From: Strigomonas culicis | Lineage: Eukaryota; Euglenozoa; Kinetoplastea; Trypanosomatida; Trypanosomatidae | Assembly (NCBI GenBank): GCA_000482145.1 | Contig: AUXH01000350.1 | Location: forward strand, 1-20,465 | Reading direction: 5' to 3' | Length of the DNA stretch: 20,465 nucleotides | Shown here: positions 1 to 8,134 of the stretch, piece by piece | Numbering within the stretch: the first letter of the stretch is position 1 | How the letters are laid out: every line of letters begins with the position of its first letter | Program-made: the position numbers and the translations under genes | Notes under the pieces: generated by a model | Database searches by the model: none | Told to the model about the DNA's origin: nothing | What the model saw: the letters and a program-made list of their open reading frames with translations, nothing else

Positions 1-21
1 GTCGTACGTACGACGTACGAC
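1..21. repeat. Palindromic GTACGAC repeats at the window edge
   Basis: Bases 1-14 form a perfect palindrome (gtcgtacgtacgac), followed by another gtacgac unit. The structure may continue outside the window. It borders the GA microsatellite. Confidence 0.6.
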
Positions 22-28
22 GAAGAGA

Positions 29-66
<38 letters not shown>
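22..66. repeat. GA/CT microsatellite
   Basis: An uninterrupted GA-type run with a few GAAGA variants. On the minus strand it is a long CT tract, the kind of element that directs trans-splicing of the next gene in this polarity. Confidence 0.8.
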
Positions 67-69
<3 letters not shown>

Positions 70-588
70 ATGTGAGAAGAATAATTGTATAAGTAACAGC
101 GAATTGATTATTTTATTAACATCGGTTATTCACCAAAGACAAAGAGAATTAAAAGATTTAAGTGCACGTTGCGAATAGGCTGATTTGAAATTAACATGAG
201 GGTGTGTCTGTGTATTTATGTGATCATTAAGAATTAAATTATACAAGGAAACATTAAACGAATGAACGTTTGAAAGAAGTTCATCGATGTATTATTTACT
301 GTGCTTCCAACAAAACTTTACAATCATAGAATATTTATTTGTTTTAATGTGTATATACCTCATTCATTAGTTGAATTTGGTGTACGCCCTTCTTGCTTTG
401 TATACGTAACTAATTAACTGCTTCTTGCTTTCTCAATGAAGAATTATTGATTGTTCCTTTTCATTTATCGACATCTCATTATTAACTTGCATGAGATGCG
501 CTCACTTTGGAAAAGACGGGTGGCAATTAGTACAACTTAATAAGAAAAGAAGGTAAATAAATTATGGTAATGATCATGTTCATGCTCT

Positions 589-1806
589 TCATCTACCAGG
601 AGGCGGTCCTGGTGGAGGAGGTGGTGACGGTAAAAAATTCGATACGGAACGGGGAGGAGGTCCAGGTGGTGGGGGTGGAGGTGGAGCAGCATAATAATTG
701 GCAGAAGAAGCCGGTGGGGGCCCCGGTGGCGGCGGTGGTCGTGGCGATTGTGTGTTCACACGTAATGGTGGTGGTGTTCCGGGAGGAGGAGGAGGAGGAA
801 CACGGTTTAAAGGTTGTGGTGGTGGTGGACCAGGTGGTGGTGGAGGAACACGGTTCAGCGATTGTGATGGCGGTGGACCAGGTGGTGGTGGGGGACTGAA
901 ACAACAAGATGGCACAAGAGTTGGTTGTACCACTGTGTTCGGAAAAGATGGAGCATAGTTAGCAAAAGGCGACGGAACGGCTCGCACTACACCAATTTGA
1001 TTTGGATCCAGTTGTCCATAAAACACTCTCGGATCACCTAAAAGCTGTGGAATGGACATGCATAGGTTCAACGGAACACAAGCAACCAGACCTGTAAAAT
1101 CCACATTGGTGGAGACAGCGGGATAATTAGTAACACCAATACTAGCATTTGTATTATACGTATTATTATAATTTGTACCTGTGGAGAAGGTAACGGGATT
1201 CACACTCTCTTGAGCATTAGAGAACCCCGTTTCCTTAACACTTCTGTCAAAGCTACCACTTTGATGAGGAGGAGTATTATAGTTCTTGCAGTTAGAAGCA
1301 CTCTTATTATTGGTGGGTGCAGTGGAAGGAATGTGTTTCAGATTACTGTTTTCAGACTTTTGACCTTGTAGAACAATATGTGTTCGCATGTTGTCCAATG
1401 CACTTTTTGTTTCATCTGCCTCACGCTTCAAAATTTTTGCTGGACGTACATCCCCATTATCTTGGATGGTGTCTTCGGTGATAAAGAATGACGACGAAGT
1501 ATGTTGCTTATCCAGTAAGTCTCTATTTTCAATGTCCCTTTGCATTTTATTGATATCATCATCACATGCATACTTTGTTGCGTCTTGAAGCCAGAGCTCA
1601 GCACCTTTTACTTTGTGTACTTGTTTCAAAAGCTCAGAGATGTCATTACACAAGATGGTCAGCCATCCGTAGCCAAATGATCTTCCTTCTTTATCTTTCA
1701 GTAGATGAAATGAGATGGATTCATGTCCCAATCCTTTAAAATGGTCAACAATGTCGCGTTCATTGATATTTCGGTGTACGCCACTGACAAATATTTTTCT
1801 TTGCAT
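589..1806 (-). CDS. RRM-domain RNA-binding protein with proline-rich repeat tail
   Basis: A 405-residue protein is read from the ATG at 1804-1806. The open frame continues upstream to 1911, but that part is phenylalanine-rich and is simply the translated pyrimidine tract, so the internal Met directly before the RRM is preferred; a predicted splice acceptor at 1845-1846 agrees. An N-terminal RNA recognition motif is visible: RNP2-like IFVSGV at residues 5-10 and RNP1-like RSFGYGWL at 42-49. Residues ~85-300 are polar, rich in Asn, Ser and Thr, and probably disordered. Residues 303-405 hold six P(5-7)-G-(T)-P(3-4) blocks separated by short spacers, some with an LNRV motif. RRM plus a polyproline tail suggests an mRNA-processing or mRNP protein that recruits WW-, GYF-, SH3- or profilin-type partners; that is inference. 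Codon use is clearly more AT-rich than in the other genes here. I do not recognise a named orthologue. Confidence 0.8.
   Translation of the reverse strand: MQRKIFVSGVHRNINERDIVDHFKGLGHESISFHLLKDKEGRSFGYGWLTILCNDISELLKQVHKVKGAELWLQDATKYACDDDINKMQRDIENRDLLDKQHTSSSFFITEDTIQDNGDVRPAKILKREADETKSALDNMRTHIVLQGQKSENSNLKHIPSTAPTNNKSASNCKNYNTPPHQSGSFDRSVKETGFSNAQESVNPVTFSTGTNYNNTYNTNASIGVTNYPAVSTNVDFTGLVACVPLNLCMSIPQLLGDPRVFYGQLDPNQIGVVRAVPSPFANYAPSFPNTVVQPTLVPSCCFSPPPPPGPPPSQSLNRVPPPPPGPPPPQPLNRVPPPPPPGTPPPLRVNTQSPRPPPPPGPPPASSANYYAAPPPPPPPGPPPRSVSNFLPSPPPPPGPPPGR
592..900 (-). repeat. Six degenerate PPPPPGPPP-coding repeats
   Basis: The 3' end of the RRM gene consists of six imperfect repeats encoding five to seven prolines, a glycine (once Gly-Thr) and three or four prolines, with 6-9-residue spacers. 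On the plus strand this appears as GGTGG/GGAGG-rich DNA, which creates long spurious open frames on both strands. Such tracts often change length by slippage. Confidence 0.85.
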
Positions 1807-1808
1807 GT

Positions 1809-2111
1809 GATTAACAACAATAATAATAAAGATTGACTTTAAAGCTAGACAGATTCGTGCAGTGAAAAAAAAAGAGAAAAAGAAAAAAAGAAAAAGAAAA
1901 GAAGAGGACAAATTGAGACAACATATTGTAAAGTGTAAGTCAAAAAGAAAAGGTAAAGAAAATAATCAACAAATATAAAAAAAGGCATAATAATATATTA
2001 ATTAAACACCGCGACGAAACAAGTACTCCTCAATATAAAAAATCAATTCGCGTAGCCATGACCTCTGAACAAAGGAAAGAAATGGCGTATGACAACAGAC
2101 CACCAAAAGAA
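1809..2111. other. AT-rich intergenic segment upstream of the RRM gene
   Basis: Contains the polypyrimidine tract and splice acceptor predicted for the RRM gene, then A/T-rich sequence without a supported gene. It ends abruptly at the GC island that begins near 2112. Confidence 0.5.
1845..1908 (-). promoter_or_regulatory. Predicted trans-splice acceptor for the RRM gene
   Basis: Read on the minus strand, an almost pure pyrimidine run (1908-1864) is followed by the first AG at 1846-1845, giving a 38-nt 5' UTR before the ATG at 1806. This matches the usual kinetoplastid arrangement. Site use is inferred, not shown. Confidence 0.5.
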
Positions 2112-2594
2112 ATGGTGTTTCCCCAGCCCGCGCGCATGGGGGGCACCATCGCGCCTATGGGGGGCGCCCCCCGCCCCCGGGTGGCGCGCAGCACACAGGG
2201 CCCCGCCCCCGCTCCCGCAACGGCCCCCCCTTCCCGACAAGCCAGAGCGCACCTACGTGGGCGCACACCCGGGCCGGCACCCGTCCCCCCGTGGCGGGGG
2301 TTGGGCGCCCCTTAGGGCCCCTCCCACGGCCACCAGGGGACCCCTATGGGCCCCCCCCCCTCCCCCGGGGCGCAGGCCTTGGCACCCCTGTCACGGCCGC
2401 AGGAGGCGACGGCGGGTGTTCCGGTGGGCAAGAGAAGGCCCTGCCAGAGGCTGGAGGGGGCGGGAGAAGCCCCTCCATGGGGCCTCAGGTACGGGGGGGA
2501 CCCCCCTGGGTACTTGGCAGGGCAACACCCCTCCCTCCAGCAGCTAGCCACCCCCCCCTTCCTCTGCGCCGTTCTGATCGAGGCCCTCCGCCCT
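2112..2594. other. Extreme GC-rich non-coding island
   Basis: About 480 bases of almost pure G/C-rich DNA with long C and G homopolymer runs, sharply bounded by AT-rich intergenic sequence on both sides. Open frames exist on both strands in several phases, as expected when stop codons are rare. Their translations are low-complexity Pro/Gly/Arg/Ala with no recognisable domain, so I do not call a gene. Bases 2159-2172 form a perfect 14-nt palindrome (six G, CG, six C), and an atggggggc motif occurs twice within ~25 bases. Clustered G runs on both strands would allow G-quadruplexes. It could be a degenerate mobile or retroposon fragment, a structured regulatory element, or foreign DNA; nothing in it decides between these. 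Confidence 0.6.
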
Positions 2595-2994
2595 CAAATA
2601 CGGGAAATCTAATGTAGAAGAAGGCAATAGAAAAGAAGAGCAAGAAAAAAAAAATGATAAGAAAGCAAACAAAAATCACCATGAGTCAGCAGAACCGTCA
2701 GTCGCACATCGGGTAATTTATGTAAAGCATTTTTTTTTGCTCATTTCTCATACGTGCCACTTTGTTCAAACAAACAACGGAAAAAGAGATAGTTACCTTA
2801 TCGATATATATAAAAAGGCAACAAGGGAAAGAGGGAGGGAGGAAAAAAAAACGAACACAAAAGCGAATTACATCGCCATTTTCATTTCTTACGAAAAGTG
2901 GTTCGTGAAAACAAAAAAAAGGAAAAATGAAAGAAAAAAAGAAAAAGAAATGAGCGCAAGTGATTTTTTTTTTTTACATCGCTCCGGTCTCCCC
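2595..2994. other. AT-rich intergenic segment after the oxygenase array
   Basis: A/G-rich sequence with several A homopolymers and a T run near 2963-2975. It should carry the 3' UTR of the last oxygenase copy. No coding region is supported. Confidence 0.5.
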
Positions 2995-4064
2995 TTAGTA
3001 GGGCGTAGCGGTGCTGATGTTACCATGCTTACTTATCTCTGCATAGAATTTGGGGTAGAAGCGTCTTGTTGTGTTCTTGTGCGACCGCAGTCGAGCCTTC
3101 ATCAGGTTCAGCCCTGGATTGAGAAATAACGGACTCAGCGGGTCGCTCGACGGGCCGCGCGCCTGCGCCTGCAGCTCCGGCGGTAGTGGCAGCAGCGGCA
3201 CCTCGCGCACAGCAAGGGAAGGACTCAGGAAGTAGGGGATGGAGTAGCGCGCCTTGCTCGTGCCGGGCTTCATCACCACCTGGTGCACATTCGCGATGAG
3301 GTAGCCGTTCGTGCCAGCTCCAGCGTCTCGCCAATGTTCACAACGAAAGAGTCTTTCAGCGGCACCGCGTCGATCCAGCCGTCATCGTCCGTCAGCACCT
3401 GCAGCCCACCGGTCTCGTCCTGCCACAGCAGCGTCAGGAAACATGAATCCTTGTGCGGCCCGCAGCCCTGCTGCTGCCCCTCGCCGTCCTCGCCCGTGTT
3501 CGCCGGGTAGTGCACCAGCTTCAGGTACTCTCGTGGTGTGCCTGTCAGCAGCTCATCCAGGCTGTCCTCCGGCAGCCCCAGCGCGACGACGAAGGCGCGC
3601 AGCAGCTTCACCGCCACGCTGTGCATCTTGTCCTGATACGCGAGTGCCTTCTCCTTCAGCTCAGGCACCTCCGCCGGCCATAGATTGGGCCCGTGTAGGT
3701 TGAGGTAGAAGCGCGGATCCTCCTCCGGTAATACGTCGGAAGGCACCTCCTCGCCGATGTCGAGCTGCTCGCGGTAATCCGCCTTGTTGCGCGTGTTCTC
3801 GTTACCGAGCTTCGTGTACCCGCGGAAGTGCGGGGAGTTGTCCATGGAGATCTTGTCCTTCGCGTCCTGCGGCAGCGCGAAGAAGCGCTTCGCCGTCTGC
3901 AGCAGGTCGTCGCGCTCCGCGGGGTCCACGCCGTGCCCGACGAGGTAGAAGAAGCCGACGTCGCGCGCCATGTGCCGCAGCTTCCTGTAGAAGTCCGCGC
4001 GCGTGTTCTCGTTGTCGAGCTCCGAGAGGTCGATCACAGGCAGGTTGAGGTTATCCGTCGACAT
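2995..4064 (-). pseudogene. Fe(II)/2OG oxygenase, IPNS-like, array copy 1 (frameshifted)
   Basis: The frame starts MSTDNLNLPVIDL at 4064 and follows its paralogues for about 250 residues, including CGPHKD with His204 and Asp206. At 3312-3313 the paralogues read cgttcgtcgcc but this copy reads cgttcgtgcc, one C short. The frame then runs into an early stop at 3273, giving a 263-residue product. The remaining ~100 residues, with the distal His (HQVV, 3283-3285) and the R-Y-S motif, continue in another frame down to a TAA at 2995. The active site is therefore divided: the first frame carries two iron ligands and lacks the third. Either the gene is a recent pseudogene or the base was lost in sequencing or assembly; the otherwise intact second half favours a recent event or an error. 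Residues ~97-195 are identical in DNA to copy 5, while the flanks resemble copy 2. Confidence 0.8.
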
Positions 4065-4550
4065 GAGAGGTTATGGGGTACGATGTTCTCGTAATAGAAA
4101 CAGAGGTGATGCTGTGGAAGTGGTAGAAAGTATATCTAGAGAGCGTGGGAAGTCACGGAAGAGCAAAAAGGCAAGAACATATGTATGGTAGCAGCAGTGT
4201 ACACACAGAGTGATAAAAGGGGAATGTTTGATGCTCCTTGTGAGGACACTGTATATTGGATTTTAGGGGACTTGATAGTTCCCACACAATGGTTGAGTCC
4301 ATCCGGAAGGAAAGGGACAAAAAGTGCGTGCACGGACATCCCAGGCCTTACAGCTAGAGCACCCATATACACGGTTTAGAACTCACTTCTTACAAAGTGA
4401 ATACCAACAAAAGGAAAGGAGTGAGGGGGGAAAAAATAAAGAAAAAAAAACGAACGAGAAAAAAAAAAAACAGAAAAAATGCGTGAGACAAAGGAAATGT
4501 TAGAGAACAAAAACAAAAAGAGAAAGAGGGAAAAAAAAGCTTAACCCGAC
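4065..4550. other. Intergenic spacer between array copies 2 and 1
   Basis: Holds the 3' UTR of copy 2 and the splice region of copy 1. Several blocks match the next spacer (5619-6151): the part around the ctagag acceptor, acacacagagtgata near 4201, and the block 4331-4400 containing ccttacagct and cacttcttac. The spacer was thus duplicated together with the gene. No small gene is seen. Confidence 0.6.
4136..4178 (-). promoter_or_regulatory. Predicted trans-splice acceptor for copy 1
   Basis: On the minus strand a pyrimidine-rich stretch ending CTCTCTAG places the AG at 4137-4136, 71 nt before the ATG. The same motif lies at the matching place upstream of copy 2. Inferred only. Confidence 0.4.
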
Positions 4551-5618
4551 TCAGTAAGCACTGCTGATATTTCCGGTCTCTGAAATATCCGCGTACGCCT
4601 TCGGATAGAAGCGCTTCGTCGTCTCCAGGTGCGAGCGCAGGCGGCCCTTCATAGCGTTACGTCCCAGGTCGCGGAAGAAGGGGTTGAGTGGGTCGCTCGC
4701 CGGGCCGCGCGCCTGCGCCCACAGCTCCGCCGGCAGCGGCAGCAGGGGGATCTCCTTCGCCTCCAAGTTGGGACCGATGAAGTAGGGGATGGAGTAGCGC
4801 GACTGCGTGCGCGTGGACGGGATCACGACCTGATGCACGTCTGCGGCTAGGTAGCCGTTCGTCGCCAGCTCCAGCGTCTCGCCAATGTTCACAATAAAAG
4901 AGTCCTTCAGCGGAGCGGCGTCGACCCAGCCCTTGTCGTCCGTCAGCACCTGCAGTCCGCCGGTCTCGTCCTGCCACAGCAGCGTCAGGAAGCATGCGTC
5001 CTTGTGCGGCCCGCAGCCCTGCTGCACACCGTCGCCATTCTCGCCGGTGCTGGGTGGGTAGTGCACCAGCTTCAGTGCATGGGGCCGGGTGCTTCCAGCC
5101 AGCACCTCGTCCAGGCTGTCCTCCGGCAGCCCCAGCGCAACGACGAAGGCGCGCAGCAGCTTGATACCCACCGCGTACACCTTGGACTGGTAGGCGAGTG
5201 CCTTCTCCTTCAGTGCTGGCACCTCCGCCGGCCACTGGTTGGGTCCGTACAGATTCAGGTGGAACAGCGGGTCCCCCTCCGGGCGGATGTTTGCCTCCAC
5301 CTCTTCGCCAATGTCGAGCTGCTCGCGGTAGTCCGCCTTGTTGCGCGTCGTCTCATTGCCCACCTTTGTGTAGCCGCGGAAGTGCGGCGAGTGGTCAATC
5401 GAAATCCTGTCCTTCGCGTCCTGCGGCAGCGCGAAGAAGCGCTTCGCCGTCTGCAGCAGGTCGTCGCGCTCCGCGGGGTTCACGCCGTGCCCGACGAGGT
5501 AGAAGAAGCCGACGTCGCGCGCCATGTGCCGCAGCTTCCTGTAGAAGTCCGCGCGCGTGTTCTCGTTGTCGAGCTCCGAGAGGTCGATGATGGGGAGGTT
5601 GAGGTTATCCGTCGACAT
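4551..5618 (-). CDS. Fe(II)/2OG oxygenase, IPNS-like, array copy 2
   Basis: A 355-residue non-heme iron oxygenase of the isopenicillin N synthase/DIOX type. The open frame extends 50 codons further upstream, but those are pyrimidine-derived; the ATG at 5616-5618 begins the MSTDNLNLP sequence shared by the array. Residues ~7-110 match the DIOX_N region and ~180-285 the 2OG-FeII_Oxy core. Iron ligands are His205, Asp207 (GPHKD) and His262 (VHQVV); Arg274-Tyr-Ser276 is the motif that binds the 2OG C5 carboxylate (or the peptide in true IPNS). Family members hydroxylate, desaturate or cyclise small molecules with O2. The substrate cannot be read from sequence. No signal peptide, membrane segment or PTS1 is visible, so it is probably cytosolic. 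Its body is closest to copy 3. It differs from the others at Asn47 (Asp elsewhere) and in the 172-181 loop. Confidence 0.9.
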   Translation of the reverse strand: MSTDNLNLPIIDLSELDNENTRADFYRKLRHMARDVGFFYLVGHGVNPAERDDLLQTAKRFFALPQDAKDRISIDHSPHFRGYTKVGNETTRNKADYREQLDIGEEVEANIRPEGDPLFHLNLYGPNQWPAEVPALKEKALAYQSKVYAVGIKLLRAFVVALGLPEDSLDEVLAGSTRPHALKLVHYPPSTGENGDGVQQGCGPHKDACFLTLLWQDETGGLQVLTDDKGWVDAAPLKDSFIVNIGETLELATNGYLAADVHQVVIPSTRTQSRYSIPYFIGPNLEAKEIPLLPLPAELWAQARGPASDPLNPFFRDLGRNAMKGRLRSHLETTKRFYPKAYADISETGNISSAY

Positions 5619-5697
5619 GAGGGGGGATGGGGGATGGGTGTTTTGGTAAAAGAAAAAAAGGTTCAGCTGTAGACGTGGTAGAAAGAAATGAGAATTT

Positions 5698-5745
5698 CTA
5701 GAGAGAGAGTGGCAAACCACGGAGAAGCAAGAAGGCAAGCGCGTC
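5698..5745 (-). promoter_or_regulatory. Predicted trans-splice acceptor for copy 2
   Basis: A minus-strand CTCTCTCTCTAG gives an AG at 5699-5698, 79 nt upstream of the ATG. An alternative ctacag lies closer to the start, so the exact site is uncertain. Confidence 0.4.
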
Positions 5746-5955
5746 AAGATGGTAAGAGCAATGCACACACAGAGTGATAGAACAAGGAAAAAAACAACAT
5801 GTCTCGTAGGGACACTTTGTATTTGCGTTCAGCAACACTGCAGCTCCTGCACAGAATTTGTTTCAGATCATTCAAAAAGAAAAATAAATATGTGTATGGA
5901 CACTCCCAGCCTTACAGCTGGAGCATGTACATCCATACAAACGCTCTTTCGATCT

Positions 5956-5971
5956 CACTTCTTACGAAGTG
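5956..5971 (-). repeat. Small hairpin conserved in two 3' UTRs
   Basis: cacttc-ttac-gaagtg forms a 6-bp perfect stem with a 4-nt loop downstream of copy 3. The matching place downstream of copy 2 (4385-4400) has the same sequence with one mismatch in the stem. It may be an mRNA 3' UTR element or only duplicated sequence. Confidence 0.4.
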
Positions 5972-6151
5972 GAAAACAGAAAGATAAATACGTACGAGAA
6001 GCATATCAAAAGAAAAAAAAATGAAAGGAAATGGAGAGAGGGGACGGGGTTGGAAAATAGAAAAAATAATAAAAAAATGTTATTGCGATAAGCAACGCGT
6101 CCTTATCAGCACTGTATAACAGGGTAGACATGCCATTCAGAGCACCTGAGC

Positions 6152-7219
6152 CTAGTACGCGTTACCGATGTTGCCATTCTTCGAAATCTCCGCGTACGCC
6201 TTCGGATAGAAGTTCTTCGTCGTGTTGCGATGCGAGCGCAGGCGGCCCTTCATGGAGTTCTTGCCAGGGCTGCGGAACAGTGGGTTGAGTGGGTCGCTCG
6301 AGGGGCCGCGCGCCTGCGCCTGCAGTTCCGCCGGCAGCTTCAGCAGCGGGATGTCCTCCACCTCCAGGTTGGGGCCGATGAAGTAGGGGATGGAGTAGCG
6401 CGACTGCGTGCGGCCCGGCGGCATCACCACCTGGTGCACGTTCGCGATGAGGTAGCCGTTCGTCGCCAGCTCCAGCACCTCGCCGATGTTCACGATGAAG
6501 GAGTCCTTCAGCGGAGCGGCGTCGACCCAGCCCTTGTCGTCCGTCAGCACCTGCAGTCCGCCGGTCTCGTCCTGCCACAGCAGTGTCAGGATGCCCGCGT
6601 CCTTGTGCGGCCCGCAGCCCTGCTGCTGCTCGTCGCCGTGCTCGCCCGTGTTCACCGGGTAGTGCACCAGCTTCAGCGTGTGCCGTGGGGTACCGCTCAC
6701 AATGAGCTCGTCCAGGCTGTCCTCCGGCAGCCCCAGCGCGACGACGAAGGCGCGCAGCAGCTTTACAGCCACCGCGTGTGCCTTTGCCAAGTACGCCAGC
6801 GCCTTCTCCTCGAGCTCTGGCACCTCCGCCGACCACTGGTTGGGGCCGTTCAGGTTGAGGTGAAACAGCGGGTCCTCCTCCGGGCGGATGTTTGCCTTCA
6901 CCTCTTCGCCAATGTCGAGCTGCTCGCGGTAGTCCGCCTTGTTGCGCGTCGTCTCATTGCCCACCTTCGTGTAGCCATGGAAGTGCGGGGAGTGGTCAAT
7001 CGAAATCCTGTCCTTCGCGTCCTGCGGCAGCGCGAAGAAGCGCTTCGCCGTCTGCAGCAGGTCGTCGCGCTCCGCGGGGTCCACGCCGTGCCCGACGAGG
7101 TAGAAGAAGCCGACGTCGCGCGCCATGTGCCGCAGCTTCCTGTAGAAGTCCGCGCGCGTGTTCTCGTTGTCGAGCTCCGAGAGGTCGATGATAGGGAGGT
7201 TGAGGTTATCCGTCGACAT
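6152..7219 (-). CDS. Fe(II)/2OG oxygenase, IPNS-like, array copy 3
   Basis: A 355-residue array paralogue starting at the ATG at 7217-7219. The frame is open for a further 128 codons upstream through pyrimidine-rich spacer, which is not believed to be coding. The iron triad His205, Asp207 and His262 and the Arg274-Tyr-Ser276 motif are all present, so the enzyme should be active. It carries His81 in the otherwise fixed SPHFRGYTK segment (SPHFHGYTK), and its 172-180 loop and 107-113 segment are its own. It shares KDRISIDHSPHF with copies 2 and 8, against KDKISMDNSPHF in copies 1, 4A, 5, 6 and 7, a sign of sequence exchange within the array. Substrate unknown; probably cytosolic. Confidence 0.9.
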   Translation of the reverse strand: MSTDNLNLPIIDLSELDNENTRADFYRKLRHMARDVGFFYLVGHGVDPAERDDLLQTAKRFFALPQDAKDRISIDHSPHFHGYTKVGNETTRNKADYREQLDIGEEVKANIRPEEDPLFHLNLNGPNQWSAEVPELEEKALAYLAKAHAVAVKLLRAFVVALGLPEDSLDELIVSGTPRHTLKLVHYPVNTGEHGDEQQQGCGPHKDAGILTLLWQDETGGLQVLTDDKGWVDAAPLKDSFIVNIGEVLELATNGYLIANVHQVVMPPGRTQSRYSIPYFIGPNLEVEDIPLLKLPAELQAQARGPSSDPLNPLFRSPGKNSMKGRLRSHRNTTKNFYPKAYAEISKNGNIGNAY

Positions 7220-8134
7220 GACCTTATATGAGGTGGAGGATTGAGAGGTAAAAAAAAAAAAGTATGAAATAGCAAAGTGCAAAGCTGCTCTTCTAATAAG
7301 AACAACAAGAACAATAAAAAGAAGGAACAAGAGGAGAAAGGACGTAGTGGAGGTAGTATCATTCGCACCCCTGAACACTGCAAGTGAGACCTTCGTATTG
7401 AAAAAAAAAAAACAGACCGACAGATTTAGATTACGAAGAAAAGGTAGAATTAAACAAAGAATAAAAGAATATTTAGCCAGATTTGACCGTCGAAAGTACT
7501 TCAGCATTTGTATAGTGCATGACCGCGTAGACATTACGTGGCATGTGGCGAGTGGATGAAGAAAATACCACTTTGTTTTTGAGGGTTCACTGTCTCTGTG
7601 CACATTACTGACACGCAGGAAGTGAAGAAAGAGAAATGAAAAATAAAGAAAAACAAAACAAAGAATATTTCAGATAAAAAAAAAGACGTTTTATATTCTT
7701 CAGAAAAGGAAAGAAAAAAACAATGTGGTAGTAACAACAATGACATGCTGAGCACGATCGAGCCAGTTGGGGGAAAGAGAGAAAAAAAAAATAATTGAAC
7801 GAGAACAGTGAAAAGGAATGAGAACAAATGCTGAAGTAGATGTATATTCTTCTTGCTGCTAATGTGCTACTGCTTTGACGCACCGGAAAGAGCATCACAG
7901 AGATCTATGTTACCTAGATTCTCTGCACTGCACACATTAGATCAATTTTAAAAAAGGGAAAAGAAAAAAAGAGAGAGAGAAGTTTTAAAAGAAGTTTAAA
8001 AAAAAAAAAACAAGTCACACAACATTACATAATATGTCGTGATGTGTCTTTAGTGAGTAGCGAGTTCTGTTTTGATTATTTTGATACGTTATTCTTTCCT
8101 TCCTTCAAACCATTCTCACACAAGCGCCGCGCAC
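7220..8134. other. Long AT-rich spacer between the fusion gene and copy 3
   Basis: About 915 bases of A-rich sequence. The right part should be the 3' UTR of the fusion gene and the left part the splice region of copy 3. Short open frames on both strands have homopolymer-derived translations and no domain. No RNA gene could be recognised. Confidence 0.5.
7293..7341 (-). promoter_or_regulatory. Predicted trans-splice acceptor for copy 3
   Basis: The minus strand shows a long pyrimidine-rich run (7341-7295) followed by ATTAG, with the AG at 7294-7293, 73 nt before the ATG. Position inferred. Confidence 0.4.

Larger units (their letters stand above)
1..588. other. Gene-free AT-rich stretch downstream of the RRM gene
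   Basis: No credible coding frame is seen. It should hold the 3' UTR of the RRM gene and, at its left end, a GA-rich microsatellite that reads as a CT tract on the minus strand. That tract could serve as the splice acceptor region of a gene lying beyond the window. Confidence 0.5.
5619..6151. other. Intergenic spacer between array copies 3 and 2
   Basis: Carries the splice region of copy 2 and the 3' UTR of copy 3. It shares several blocks with spacer 4065-4550. Two small hairpins lie in the shared part: ccagc/gctgg at 5906-5921 and cacttc/gaagtg at 5956-5971. No coding region is supported. Confidence 0.6.

Noticed and set aside
1807..1911. Longer N terminus for the RRM protein
   Set aside because: The extra 35 residues are the translated pyrimidine tract, which can mimic a signal anchor. 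A predicted splice acceptor lies within it and would remove the upstream Met.
2089..2547. 152-codon plus-strand frame in the GC island
   Set aside because: Stop codons are rare in such DNA. Competing frames exist on both strands and the product is Pro/Arg/Gly low complexity. It also opposes the direction of all other genes.
3029..3334. 101-codon minus-strand frame within copy 1
   Set aside because: It is out of phase with the conserved oxygenase residues. The true continuation is the frame ending at 2995.
7220..7603. 128-residue N-terminal extension of copy 3 with hydrophobic stretches
   Set aside because: It could be read as membrane segments, but it is spacer DNA with homopolymers and is absent from paralogues, and the predicted splice site lies inside it.
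7220..8134. CRISPR array, tRNA or rRNA genes in the spacers
   Set aside because: No regularly spaced repeats, cloverleaf or rRNA-like sequence could be recognised by eye. A covariance-model search would be needed to exclude small snoRNAs.
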